Positions 39,372 to 51,205 of a stretch of 64,000 bases of DNA are shown here, piece after piece. Each line of letters opens with the position of its first letter. Position 1 is the first letter of the stretch. The position numbers were made by a program, and so were the translations under genes. The DNA is from Protonemura montana (Eukaryota > Arthropoda > Insecta > Plecoptera > Nemouridae), in the NCBI GenBank assembly GCA_947568835.1, contig OX387602.1, positions 12,203,021 to 12,267,020 of the forward strand, given 5' to 3'. A model generated the notes under the pieces. The model was not told where the DNA came from and searched no databases. It saw only the letters and a program-made list of their open reading frames with translations.

Positions 39372-42300
39372 ATGGCGGACGATAAGGCTGACTCCCCGTT
39401 ACCCAACTTAAGAATTGAAGTTAGTAATGATCTAATGGGAGAAATAGAAATTGATAGACAATCGGGTTCTAAAGAAAGCTCAAATGCCTCCGATATTGCC
39501 GTGGAAGAAGGTGAAATAAGTGATTCTCAAGAGCTTTCAACTGGCGGCAACACATTGGGAAGCGTGACAGTTAACGTTATAGGCCCTCAACAGCACACAA
39601 GCCGACTTGTAATTACAAAATTGCATCTATTATCCTCTACGTTTAATATTTGGTCTAATCATAACTCACTTGTAGAGATAAAAAATTAACATATTTTCTA
39701 AGAAGGAAATATTGCATTTAGCTATAACCATAGAATTTGGCACAGGTTATACTACCAGGACCCATCTAGTATTTAGACACCTCATATTACAGTGTAACAT
39801 TTACAGCTTGGATAGGGTTGCCAGTAGTATCACCGGGCTTTTAGCCAATCATAGTCTTAGCGTCAAATGCTACGAGGGAATCGGGATCCCACATTTTCTG
39901 GTGGTACATTACCGAGGGGATCGGGACACTTGGCACCCTAATCTTGGAAGGGTGCCTTCGTCTCTTCCCGTAGTGGCACATTTTCTGGAATCTGTCTCCT
40001 GAAGATTTAAGAAAAACAATAGTTAGGAATTGCTGTATATCCTACATTTAGATGTAAGCATCACAGCAGTGTCTTAAATGTTACCATACTTTTTAGGTTG
40101 ACAGAGAAAAGAGATACGAAAACAAGGCTGGAGGCTTCATTACAGGCGTCGATATTTTTGGAAAAGAAGAACAGTCCAAGCTTGGTGAACGAGCAAAGAG
40201 ATTTGGATTGGATCCTGACAAACTCTCTCCATTGACAGAGCAAGAACTCGACAGTTTATACAGAAGGTAAGTGTATTTACTGTGAATGCACTAACAAGTA
40301 TGAAAGGCATTGAATTTTATCAAAATTTGGGCCCGAGAGCCAAACCCAGTATTTTTAACTTGGGAAAAGTCGGACCTGATGTCAAATTTCCAGACTTATT
40401 TGGGTCATTCCATGTGTAATCACTCACTTTTAATTAAATTTCACTTTGACCGACCCAGATTTTGATGAAAATTGGTATACTTGTTAAGTTTGTTGACTTA
40501 GGGGCTATTTTTTTTTTTTTTTTTTTTTGGTCCAACCGTTCGGATATTACAAGGGGGGGAAGTTGGGGTCATTTTGCCCCCCGGGCGTGTAGTGACCACC
40601 CTTTCTACGCAATATCTAGGGTTCTATGGGAGCTACAGAGCTGGGAAAAAAATCATCTGAAAGGTAATTTCATACCCTACCTGAATATGGAAACAAAAAT
40701 GACGATATGTTAATACGAATTTAATTGTGATTTTACACATCTGCATTTTCCAAAATGACCATATCGCTGATGAGTCATTTTTGATTTGCCTGATTTTTTT
40801 TCTATATATACAGAACATACATATGATCATGTGTTCCAAAAATCAAGATGGGTGTTTTACCACTTTCCAAGAAAAAAAATTTTTTCTATAAAAAAGTGCC
40901 TTTTTGCCAGTAGAACAGCATTTTGATCACAATTATTGTGATCAGAGCACTGGCATATATTTTATATTAAAGTTGATTTTTGTTTGCACAGTTGCATGTT
41001 CTTGAAATGTTATTCTCTACAATACAAATCGATTGTTTGCCATATTCCTGTAAATCATGGATCAAGTTGAAACAGTTCATAGAAGTCAAAAGTTTGTTCA
41101 TTTCTTGTCTGGACTTGCATCTACAAGAATCTTAAAATGGTATTCCCTAGAATACAACTATAGATTGTTTGTCATGCTCCTGAATCATGGATCAAGTTGT
41201 AACAGGTTACAAGTAAAAAGTTTGGTAATTTCTTGTCTGGACTAAAGCAATCAGTCTCTGGCCTCATGTTGATGAGGATAGAAGCTAATTTGCTCTCAAG
41301 CACCTTTTATTTAGAGATTCATAATGTGCTCAATTGGACTGTTCTTTGAAGAAGAATGTGGACCCATCGAAGATCTAGCGATTAAAAGCATTGAAAGTTT
41401 CAATAGTGACCAGCAGTTATCATTAGCTCTGCGTACTAAGTGTGATAATGTGAAGACCGTGTGTCATTTACATGAAAAGAAATTCCTTCGTCTGTATAGC
41501 TGTCACCACAAGTTATGCTGCGATCCGTTTCAGGCTCACTGTGGAATAGTGAAAGTTAATGGGTTAAGAGAAATTAATGCAGCATCCAGGACGAAATACT
41601 TGGAGATTGCCGACCTCATCCCTGGAAAGAAATTATGCTCAACTTGCCGTAAGCTGCTCTCGCTCAGGCTGAAGGAACTAACAACCGTTTCTGTTCTAAC
41701 GCCAACTAAATCCACTGAACTTGACCTACCTTTCGTGGACATACCCTGTGAAGCAGATGCCGTGAATCAGTCTTTAGCTGCATTTGGTGTGTCACCTATT
41801 AATACCACCAAACTAAAGGGTAAATCTATGTTTTATTCGAAAAGAAAGTTCAGCGAAATAACACAAGGTGTAAAGAAGAGATTGGAACTAGTATCTCCCA
41901 GTAATGAAGAAATCAGCAAAGAAGATTTGACATCTTCAGAGGAGTGCAAGGACAGCATCCGTGATGGGTCAGAGATAATAGCACAACTGAAAGAAAAGTT
42001 TAAGACGAGTACCAGAAGCGAGAAAATAACAATTTTATCTGTGCTTCCAAAAAGTTGGAGCATTAAGAGAATAATGCAAGAGTTCAATGCATCTAACCAT
42101 TTGGTACGTAAAACCAAACAACTAGTAAAGGCCCAAGGGATACTGCCATCTGCAAATCAAAAAGCAGGAAAAACTCTTTCCCCTGATTGCATTCAACTGA
42201 TTGAAGAGTTTTATGAAAATGATGATGTAAGCCGTGTCATGCCGGGTAAAAAAGATTTTGTCTCGGTTAAAGTGGGTGACAATCGAGTTCACCGCCAGAA

Positions 42301-45300
42301 GAGACTAGTGTTAAGCAACTTAAGTGAAGTGTATCGCAGCTTCAAAGATAAATATCCTGACATCAAGGTTGGATTCTCGAAGTTTGCAGAGCTCAGACCC
42401 AAACATTGTGTTCTGGCAGGAGCAGCTGGGACACATTCTGTCTGTGTCTGTACGATACACCAAAACGTTAAGTTGATGGCTTTGGGAGCAAAGCTGCCTT
42501 TGCTTTCAGACGGTACCATCAAATCATACCAACACTGCCTTGCCAGCCTCATGTGCAACCCCCCGCTTCTCAACTGCTTTGTAGGAAAGTGTGGCAATTG
42601 TCCGGGAACCGATGAACTTCGTGAATGGCTAGAAATCTCATTCAGTGAAAATTTCATAGACTCTGTGACTTATAAACAGTGGCTGTCAACAGACAGATGT
42701 ACCCTAGAGACAATTACGAAACCTACAGATGAGTTTGTTGACTGTTTTATTGAAAAATGCATTTTATTAAGAAATCATGATTTTATTGCACGGCAGCAAG
42801 CGGCATTCATGCAGGAGAAGAAAGCCAACCTTAAACCAGGGGAAGTTTTAGTAGTGGGCGACTTCGCTGAGAATTATTCTTTTGTGCTCCAGGATGCTGC
42901 ACAAGGTTACCATTGGAATAACAGCCAATGCACCCTTCACCCATTTGTGTGTTACTTTAAGCCTGAAGATCGAGACATACAACATTTAAGTTACGTTGTC
43001 ATTTCTGACTCGCTAACTCATGACACCGTTACTGTGCACACTTTCCAAAAGCACCTGATAAGACACCTGAAACAAAACATTTCGGATGTATCCCATTTAA
43101 TTTACTTTTCTGATGGAGCGGCAGCCCAATATAAGAATAAGAAGAATTTTTCCAACTTGTGCCATCATGAAGTTGACTTCGAACTAACTGCTGAGTGGCA
43201 TTTTTTTGCCACATCCCACGGTAAAGGACCATGCGATGGAGTTGGTGGGACTGTAAAACGAAATGCAGCACGGGCAAGTTTACAGAAACCATATGCCGAC
43301 CAAATAATGACGCCGATAGACTTTTACCGGTGGGCAACAGAAAATGTGTGGACTGTAAATTTTGTGTTTGTAGCCAATGAAGAGATTACAGCAAATGGCA
43401 TCAAACTTAAAGAACGATTCAAAGAATTAAAAACTATCGTAGGCACAAGAAGCTTTCATGCGTTCTACCCAAAATCGCTAACTTCCTTACATGTGAAACA
43501 CTTTTCTCTTTCTGAAGAAATCAACATTGTGAAGATTGTTGAGAAAAATGAAGAAGGAGAAGAAGAAGAAGAAGAAGAAGAGGAGGAAGCAACAGCAGCA
43601 GAAATACCCGAGTTTGAGTTCAAAGACGTGGGCAGTTTCATCACTGTAGCATACAACGAAGACTGGTGGCTAGCGTGTGTTCTTGAAAAATCATCACAGT
43701 CTCTTGAACTTCAAGTCAACTTTCTACACCCTCATGGACCAGCTCCATCATATTTTTATCCCAGTGTACAAGACAAACTAATTGTAGCTTTTGCTGATGT
43801 TTTAACACTGGCCGACCCCAACACGGCAACTGGTCGAACATACTTTTTGTCGGCTACAGACACCAACAGGGCAACAGCAGGGCTTATAAAATATGTACCT
43901 CAATAAGGTAAACTACATCTCTCTTAAGATATGCAAATTTGTACTTCATAGTAGCTATGATTGTAAGTAATGATCATTTTCTTGAATGTTGTCTTAAATT
44001 CAGTTCATATTAATTTATATTATGAATGAATTTGCAGAAAACATTTTTTTTTCTTGGAAAGTAGTAGAACACCCATCTTGATTTTTGGAACACATGATCA
44101 TATGTATGTTCTGTACATATAGAAAAAAAATCAGGCAAATCAAAAATGACTCATCAGCGATATGGTCATTTTGGAAAATGCAGATGTGTAAAATCACAAT
44201 TAAATTCGTATTAACATATCGTCATTTTTGTTTCCATATTCAGGTAGGGTATGAAATTACCTTTCAGATGATTTTTTTCCCAGCTCTGTAGCTCCCATAG
44301 AACCCTAGATATTGCGTAGAAAGGGTGGTCACTACACGCGCGGGGGGCAAAATGACCCCAACTTCCCCCCCTTGTAATATCCGAACGGTTGGACCAAAAA
44401 AAAAAAAATTAAAAAATAGCCCCTAAGTCAACAAACTTAACAAGTATACCAATTTTCATCAAAATCTGGGTCGGTCAAAGTTTGAGGTGAGTGATTACAC
44501 ATGGAATGACCCATTTGGGCTTTCGGACCTTTTCATGCAATTTTGGAACTTGCCGAATTTGTGCATTGAAACTTAATTCTGACTTTGAACCCTGCCATCA
44601 TCATATCAGATCTTGAATTTTTAATTATAAGATACCTCTACCTTCCTTTTGCTCCTCACTGATACATCATAAGTACCCAGTAATTTCCCTTGCATGGCAT
44701 GGTTGTTTTATAGCATTTAGTCATGGTGCTATTTTGGGTGTCTAATCATTGCTACCGTTTTAGACTTCCATGGGTTTTCAGGCTGTCGCACTTTCTCAGG
44801 CCGTCTTTACTTTCATTGAAAAATTTTGGACCAGATAGGGCTTCAAAAATTCCAACCTTAAGGGCTCGGGATGGACCCGGCCTCTATTTTCGAGCCGAGT
44901 TTGGGCAGGGGACAAAAAAATTACTTGCACATCTAATTTACATTACCTAGTTTAGTTCAAGTACACCAAGTAGATTTTTTTCTGTGACAGTCGATTTCTC
45001 AACGCCCAAAACAGTAATTTTCGAGGTTACTCACTAAGGTTTCTTTACTGTCCCGTAAATTCTGTTAACTTCAGAATGTCACCAGAGTGGTCTTGGACAA
45101 TATTCTTTTGTTTTTAATCTTACTGTTTTATTTGTTCCAATTTTAGTGTTGGAGTTGACATCGAAGAGGAAAAAAATGACAAACTTTTTCGGTTGCACGC
45201 TCTTCACATGAGAGGCACTGAGAACATGAGTACCGAGGACATATTTGCCTACTTTCGAGCATACGGACCAGCATCAATCGAATGGATCAATGATTTTTCA

Positions 45301-47571
45301 TGTAAGTAATAACCCCTCAAGTTGAAGGTTATTATTATCTGTTTTTGTCATTCCAACCATTTCTGAGTCTTCATTTTTTTGTGTTACAGGTAATGTAGTT
45401 TGGCTTGACGACTTGTCGGCAGCAAGAGCGTTGGTCGGTCTATCCAAGTTAGTGAAAGGTCTGGAAAAAAAGAGCTCGATAGATGATGCTCCTTCTGTTG
45501 AAACGGAGATAGTAAAGGATGGTTCTGAGGAGGTCATTGTCGTTCTTACCAGAGACGAGGAAAATGAATCAGAAGATGAAGAAATGCCACTGGTTTCTGA
45601 AATCCCTTTGCAAGATTTAGATAAAGTAAGTTATTTTTGGGTATTATGCATGGGTATGCAAATTCTTTTGCTTCAAAACGTTGACAAGATTTTAATGGCT
45701 TTGTTAAAAATATTTTATATCACATTCTAGAACATATCTATAGATAAGTGATTTGCTACAGTTTTTGTTAGGTACAATAAATGCTCGTTTTTTCAATAAG
45801 TTATCATTACTTGATTCTGAATTCTGAATTCTGTCATACTAGTCAATACAGCACTTATCAATTAATATTACGGTCTCTATTTTCAGCCTGCGGATCTCCA
45901 AAATGTGGAAGATTCTGTTATCGATGTTTCCCAAATCACCATACCTATCCCACCAGGTAAATGGCGGGTTGGTGTTAGTCATCCCAGGGCCAAAAACATC
46001 TTATTACGATTCTCTACTCGTTCAGACAAGAAACACCCGCACGCAGAGAAACTGAGTGAATATTACAAGAAGTATGGCAATCCCAACTATGGAGGTATGT
46101 TTATGGCACATTTTCTAGATTTTTTATTGTTGAAAATGATTGCAAGCAAGCGAAGGACTTGACAGAATGACACCCACTTGCCAATCCCAGAAACTGAAGT
46201 GACTGATATATTCAGAAACTGAATATATAATTGTTTTTTGTATGGTGTTTCTAGGTATTAAAGGGATTTTAACCGAGTCCGGAAAACGACGTTATCGTCG
46301 CAATGAGCAATTTCCAAAAGATCGTCAAAACCAGCTGCATGGAAGAAGTCCACGAAATGGCAAAGATTCCAATGATTCCTCCAAGAACCCTTGGGGAGAT
46401 TTGTCCAAGGAATGGAGAAGCGTAGACGGTACGTGATCTTGACTAGGCTTACTTAAACTTAATTGAACGTGGCAGTAGCTCAAAAGTGATCATTAGGTTA
46501 TCATTAAGTATTCTATAAATCCATTTATGCTGATGAATGCGTAATGAAAGAGTTGTGGTAATAGTATGTACATTATTATGCTTTATTGATAACTGTGTTC
46601 TATGACGCTCTGTATCGACAACGGACCCTGTGGCACTGGTCAAATGACACTGATTGTAAATGGCATTTTTTTAGTTTTCATGCTTTTTTTATTCAGTTAC
46701 TTTCAGTCAGTAGTAATAAGTGCATCAGTTGTGAACACAAAATGATCAAATTTCATTGTTTTCTTGTTTATGCTCATCAGTGCCTCGGTCATCTCGCCAA
46801 CCATTCAACATTGAAAGCAAGCCAGTCAACATTCTCAACCGTATCGGCTCTGCCGCACCTATCGTTGATTCCGAAGACATAGTTGAAACAAGTGAAAGCT
46901 CAGCAGACGAAGAGATGTCGTCACGTAGCAAAGTGCCTCGTATGCGAATGCATGCCGATGATGAAGAAGCTAACATAGAGAAGCGGAGAGCACAGAGGAA
47001 GAAAAAGAATGAAGAATCAAAGAACATTGTTGCTAGTACCGTTCGTAATGATTTGAGAAACAAACTGCGAAGGGACATGCAACAGTCAAGTGTAAATGTG
47101 CGGGTAGGACGAGATAATGTCCATGAGACCATGGAGATCTCCGACAGAAGGCGTGGCCAAGACAACAAGGCGATGTTGACGGATAGGACATCGCGTAAAA
47201 GAGGCCATGATCGAGATAATTCAGATAGTAGTCGACTTGAGTACCGCCAGAGTTTGGATTCGTTGAAATTAGCCCCAAGAGTCTGCTCGACTGTGTGGAG
47301 CCGATTGCACAGTAGAAAGGCAGTCGACATTTCTCAAGACGAGGAGTACGAAGTTGATCGACGCAGGAAAAACACACCTGAAAGTGACGTATCCTCCGAA
47401 TGTGATTCAGATGATGAACCCATTATCCAGCTGAGAAATAGTGACCAAGGATTTGCAGGTGACCTGCGTGCTAAACTGAATTCCAAGAAGACAGTTCGCC
47501 ACAAATCACCTCTGCGTATTGAAATCGACAACGACGAGTACTACAGATTAATTGCGAGTGATAGTGAATAA
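39372..47571 (+). CDS. NCBP3: Nuclear cap-binding protein subunit 3
   Basis: NCBP3 binds m7G-capped transcripts with NCBP1 and takes part in nuclear mRNA biogenesis and export. Exons: 39372-39608, 40097-40266, 45147-45301, 45390-45625, 45887-46094, 46255-46428, 46781-47571. Phases agree and give about 656 residues (human is about 620). Diagnostic blocks are an N-terminal VEEGEIS motif, YENKAGGFITGVDIFGKEE, the RRM-like segment LHALHMRGTENMSTEDIFAYF followed by SCNVVWLDDLSAARAL, and KYGNPNYGGIKGIL. The tail is long and charged, rich in Arg/Lys/Asp/Glu/Ser. Where human NCBP3 has the cap-binding WLDD after a Glu, this protein reads WIND. The join from exon 1 to exon 2 (SRL|VDREKRYENK) is the least certain. 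Intron 2 contains a complete transposon in the same orientation. A polyadenylation signal AATAAA lies at about 47,706. Confidence 0.92.
40402..40880 (+). repeat. Left terminal inverted repeat of the NCBP3-intron transposon
   Basis: It matches the reverse complement of 44,043-44,512 along its length. Differences are mainly in the T/A homopolymer near 40,509-40,528 and a few substitutions such as CCCGGGCG against CGCGCGGG. The near identity suggests a young insertion. Confidence 0.85.
40985..41245 (+). repeat. Two direct copies of a ~130-bp subterminal unit
   Basis: A unit beginning near TTGCATGTTCTTGAAATG and containing AATCATGGATCAAGTTG and TTTCTTGTCTGGACT is repeated once with mismatches (the shared words fall near 41,055/41,180 and 41,102/41,227). 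It lies between the left inverted repeat and the transposase ORF, where transposase-binding or promoter sites are often found. That role is inference. Confidence 0.65.
41324..43906 (+). CDS. Transposase-like protein, 860 residues, intact
   Basis: A single exon from ATG to TAA inside the inverted-repeat element. It has a Cys/His-rich N-terminal region (about residues 46-112, with CHLHEKKFLRLYSCHHKLCC and LCSTCRK), a likely zinc-binding module. A helical, Lys-rich DNA-binding-like segment (about 220-280) follows, then GTHSVCVCTIHQN (about 370). The probable catalytic core carries Asp at VVGDFAENYSF (D513), FSDGAAAQYKNK (D597) and WHFFATSHGKGPCDGVGG (Glu/Asp around 624-638), consistent with an RNase H-fold DDE/D transposase. 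A poly-Glu run lies near residue 750, then a C-terminal domain with EDWWLACVLE and NFLHPHGPAPSY. I know similar proteins as uncharacterised ORFs in many invertebrates. The catalytic assignment is by motif shape only. No frameshift or stop is seen. Confidence 0.8.
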   Translation: MCSIGLFFEEECGPIEDLAIKSIESFNSDQQLSLALRTKCDNVKTVCHLHEKKFLRLYSCHHKLCCDPFQAHCGIVKVNGLREINAASRTKYLEIADLIPGKKLCSTCRKLLSLRLKELTTVSVLTPTKSTELDLPFVDIPCEADAVNQSLAAFGVSPINTTKLKGKSMFYSKRKFSEITQGVKKRLELVSPSNEEISKEDLTSSEECKDSIRDGSEIIAQLKEKFKTSTRSEKITILSVLPKSWSIKRIMQEFNASNHLVRKTKQLVKAQGILPSANQKAGKTLSPDCIQLIEEFYENDDVSRVMPGKKDFVSVKVGDNRVHRQKRLVLSNLSEVYRSFKDKYPDIKVGFSKFAELRPKHCVLAGAAGTHSVCVCTIHQNVKLMALGAKLPLLSDGTIKSYQHCLASLMCNPPLLNCFVGKCGNCPGTDELREWLEISFSENFIDSVTYKQWLSTDRCTLETITKPTDEFVDCFIEKCILLRNHDFIARQQAAFMQEKKANLKPGEVLVVGDFAENYSFVLQDAAQGYHWNNSQCTLHPFVCYFKPEDRDIQHLSYVVISDSLTHDTVTVHTFQKHLIRHLKQNISDVSHLIYFSDGAAAQYKNKKNFSNLCHHEVDFELTAEWHFFATSHGKGPCDGVGGTVKRNAARASLQKPYADQIMTPIDFYRWATENVWTVNFVFVANEEITANGIKLKERFKELKTIVGTRSFHAFYPKSLTSLHVKHFSLSEEINIVKIVEKNEEGEEEEEEEEEEATAAEIPEFEFKDVGSFITVAYNEDWWLACVLEKSSQSLELQVNFLHPHGPAPSYFYPSVQDKLIVAFADVLTLADPNTATGRTYFLSATDTNRATAGLIKYVPQ
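44043..44512 (-). repeat. Right terminal inverted repeat of the NCBP3-intron transposon
   Basis: Inverted partner of 40,402-40,880. The outermost 26 bp are identical and precede the ATTT duplication. Confidence 0.85.
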
Positions 47572-49614
47572 TGTATAACTCTCTTATCATTCATACCCAT
47601 ATATATATTTTGTTATGCGTTTTGTTGACACTTGTCTTTTAAAATTTACATTTTTCATCCACATCAATTTAACCAATTAATTAGGTTACAAACTGTCCAA
47701 CCGTAAATAAACATCACCATTAAGTGCAATTCTGTACCTTTTTCAATTTCCCTCTTTTTTAAAGCAAATGCTTTTCCAATCTTTATCTAGTTTACAAAAT
47801 GTGACATTGTATAACTATGTGAACTGGGAAAGAGAAAAGGAGGAACTGCAACATACGGAGGTGTAAATGACCTGAACCAAAAGATGGAGGTGCTACGGCA
47901 TTACGGCCACTGCCATCCAGCCTCTCATTTAGCCATTTATTCTCACATGAGCAAGGCAGTGGCCAAAATTAGACAAATAACAATAGAAAAAAACTATTTA
48001 AAAGCAGGGATTTTAATGCTATGTAAATACCACTTCCTTGCTATGGTTACAAAGGTTTAAATAGATATCTAGGTATAGAGAGATAAAAACCATAACATCA
48101 AACCACCTCACGGCATGTTTTGCAATGGATGATATCTACTTTGGTAAGTTGTGTTTGCTTCTCTCTTCATCAATTCATTTACCAGCCTTATGGCACTATC
48201 ACTTTTTCAGAATGTTACAACTTCTTCTTTTTTCAGAAAGGCCACAACACGACTCCACTTTCTATTCCAAATGCAAGCTTGGGCATTATGAATACCATTA
48301 CAAAAAACCGTATGAGAAATAACTCGATCAAAATTCACAGATTCTCAACTCGGAGCTTGTTACTTAAATGATTTTGATGTTATCTTCTAGTTAAAGATGA
48401 AGTTTGTAGAAAGCAAAGTCAAGAATCATAAGTGGTCTATACTATGCTACTCTCAAATGGATCTTTTGAAGTATATTTTTCCAGAAGGTTGTAACCTTGC
48501 TTGTTGAAAGCAGACAGCTCTGTGAATCCTACTTCATCGACAACATATTTCGTGTATAAACAAGTAAAATACATTTTCACTAAAGAAGAAAACAAGTAAG
48601 ACATATAATGACAAAAGTATGATAAAACTGCTTCAACTAATAAAATCAACTATTACAGCCATGAGAATTATCTCCTTTACTTGAAAGGCGATTTGTCATC
48701 TTGAATGAAATCGCACGTTCACAATGTTGTTTGTTTAACTAGTCACAGCTTACATTTTCAGGCAGGTGGTGAATTTAAACAGGGAGAAAATATTATTTAC
48801 TTCACGGACAGGTGCTACGGTTCGTAATTTGTATATTATTGGGCCATTTTCACGATAGATGCAAAAGTAATTTTGAAGAGTAAGCAGTCATTGGGTCTGG
48901 GCCACCTGGCTCACAACGCCGTGCGGTTGCACCCTCCTAGTTGGCCCTATCTCTACTTCTTCCAAATTTGATGGCGGAGGGCTTGGAGGCCGTGTATCAT
49001 AACGTGTGGTACTCGAGGCTTGAGGTACATAAATCTCAATTCAATTCAAATTGTTTATTTTCCATACTAATTCATGTCAGATCCCAGGGGGTTTGTTACA
49101 TAAATATGTTAAAACAGGCTTCAGAAATTGTCAATGTTATAAATACTATGCTATACAATCATGTTTGAAATGTCATTCACATAGTATTTACAGTCGCAGT
49201 TATTCAAACTTACATATTTGTCAACATCATAAAAACAACGAAAAATTAAAAAAACATTCATTTCATTTTGTGAAACTGTCATAGCTTTTTAAATTTTTTT
49301 CAGGACTAGCAGGAGAGTATTCAAGTTTTTTTTTGGATTTCCACTTTTATTGCCATTACAGCAGAGAGTCAATCCACTGCTGAATTTTGTTTGGTGGGGA
49401 CGGTCATAACCAAGGGAATATCTGTCTGAACTTGTCCTAGGAGGACAAACAAGAATATGGAGGTATTTCACCTCAATCTCAAGACAATCGTTGGGCAGAA
49501 ACATTGGAACATCTGACACTTCCTTTGTAAGTAACAATAAATAGAACAGAATTCATGCTTGATTTTCCAGTTATTAATACTCAATTATCAACAGAATATA
49601 AATTTTTTTTCCAG
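47572..49614. other. Intergenic DNA after NCBP3
   Basis: No gene I can support. Near 47,988-48,030 a segment (CTATTTAAA then TTTTAATGCTA) resembles 54,519-54,560 and may be another copy of the dispersed repeat family. At 48,125 a short frame, MDDIYFG, ends at a GTAAGT donor. With an acceptor at about 48,236 it would join to a 34-residue peptide ending KKPYEK. This is unrecognised and weak. Confidence 0.4.
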
Positions 49615-50020
49615 TCCAACTTAGGAAAGTGGAAAACTCAACCAGGAACACACTCGCCCAGCTACGCAACGAGATGCATGTGTCGCAGAAGAGACGTTGG
49701 ACGCTTCTTTTGTAGGACAGGCGCCTGAAAGCGGCGAGAGTAACGCAGCAGGAAATGATAACGACGAGAACAAGGAAGACTTCTGGTTTCTTTGAACACT
49801 GGATCTCCACCTTTCCAAAGTTATGTCACCTCTGAAGTGGTTCTGGAGCCTCATCACCTCCAAGCAGCTCGCGCAGATCCCTAGCTCCGACGCTTCCCTC
49901 GGTTGAAGAGAGTGAGTTAATTTTTCGGTGTTTTGTTTTTTATATTAATGCATCTGAGGTGAATGTTAACTTGTGTTTCCTCTGCTGGTTCTTGACAATC
50001 ATTTTTTGAATGCTGGTAAT

Positions 50021-50549
50021 CAGGGACCGGAATCCGAATCGGAATGGGAATTTTTATTTTCTGGTAAATGGAATTGGAATCAGAATCGAAATTTTTACTC
50101 TTCGTAAATTACAATCGAAATCGAAATTTTTACTTCTAGTCAATTGGAATCGAAATCGGAATTTTTGATTTTACCGAAAAAATTCTATTCAAAATTAACA
50201 CTTTGTCTATGTGGTCTGTTGGCTGAACTAGCTGGAAATAAAATCGGTAGGTTGGTAGGTAAAAATTTAACTTTGTTTTATCATGGTTAGGTATTTTGGT
50301 TAGGCAGTATTTTTGTTTCTATTGCGAATTCCATTCTTTGCAGCTGGGTACTTTCGATGGTTTGATTTTCGGTGCGAAGTCGCGTAGGGCGGCTGTCGAC
50401 TTACTGAAGTGATAACACTACAGTTATCAGTTATGTAGTGATAACACTAATTTTTATTATTTTCCGGGTGAAATCGAAATCGGAATTGGGAATTTATATT
50501 TTGTGTAACATGGAATCGGAATTGAAAAACATAAAAATTCCGGTCCCTA
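50021..50549. mobile_element. hAT-type MITE, 529 bp
   Basis: The ends are CAGGGACCGGAAT and the inverse of TAGGGACCGGAAT, flanked by a perfect 8-bp direct repeat, CTGGTAAT, at 50,013-50,020 and 50,550-50,557. The interior is non-coding. Subterminal tandem motifs of the form GGAATCGAAATCGAAATTTTT recur at 50,060-50,170 and again, degenerate, near 50,470-50,530. Structure and target duplication fit a non-autonomous hAT element. Its termini differ from those of the hAT at 35,650, so it belongs to another family. Confidence 0.85.
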
Positions 50550-51205
50550 CTGGTAATTAATATTTGTGATCCCATCTTTAAAATGAATGTTAGTGATAGG
50601 TTGAATTTTAAATATTGCGCTTGTCCAGCAGCAGATGCATCCATATCATAACAGAATGCAAATGTAGAGCATCAGTGGTTCCCTGATATGCTATTCTGCG
50701 TAGTATGGATGGCTGGCCAAATGATCCTAGCTAATATTGAGGTCCTAGAACACAACCAGAAAATTTTAATTTTTAGGCAAACCTGCACCTGCTGCACCTG
50801 AAGCACTCAACGCACATGAAGCCGAGGAGATGCCCGAAAAAGTTCTCGTCAAGGTCTCTGTCGAGGTCATCGAGAAGGTGCCTAAGAACCCCGGGGCCGT
50901 ACCTGGCCGAACACCACTTAATTAGTGCCAGTAATGCAGACTCAGGTATAATTGTAACAATAGAATCGAGTGCTGAAGAGAAATTAAGTTACCAACATTT
51001 ATTTTTAATACTTTTCTTTCTGTGTAATTTCCAGCTGATGCCCCTGCAAGCTGAGAGGGGCTGTCGAGGAACCTAGTAACGTTCCTGGGGATGACCAAGG
51101 TAATTTAGCATGGAACCAACTCCACCATTATTTCACCAACTCCATTAAACAATTGCCAAGCCCGACAAGTTTCTTTTTTCATCGTCTCCCACCCATTAAT
51201 TTACA

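Larger units (their letters stand above)
40402..44512 (+). mobile_element. Complete 4.1-kb DNA transposon with long inverted repeats
   Basis: Outer ends GGGTCATTCCATGTGTAATC and its inverted copy are flanked by a 4-bp direct repeat, ATTT, at 40,398-40,401 and 44,513-44,516. Inverted repeats extend about 470 bp on each side with few differences. Between them lies one uninterrupted 860-residue ORF. The element sits in NCBP3 intron 2, same strand. A 4-bp duplication, long inverted repeats and a Cys-rich DDE-type protein would fit a Sola-like superfamily, but that classification is a guess without a database search. Confidence 0.88.

Noticed and set aside
41324..43906. The 860-residue ORF as a host gene nested in NCBP3
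   Set aside because: It lies between inverted repeats with a target duplication, so a transposon-encoded protein is the simpler explanation.
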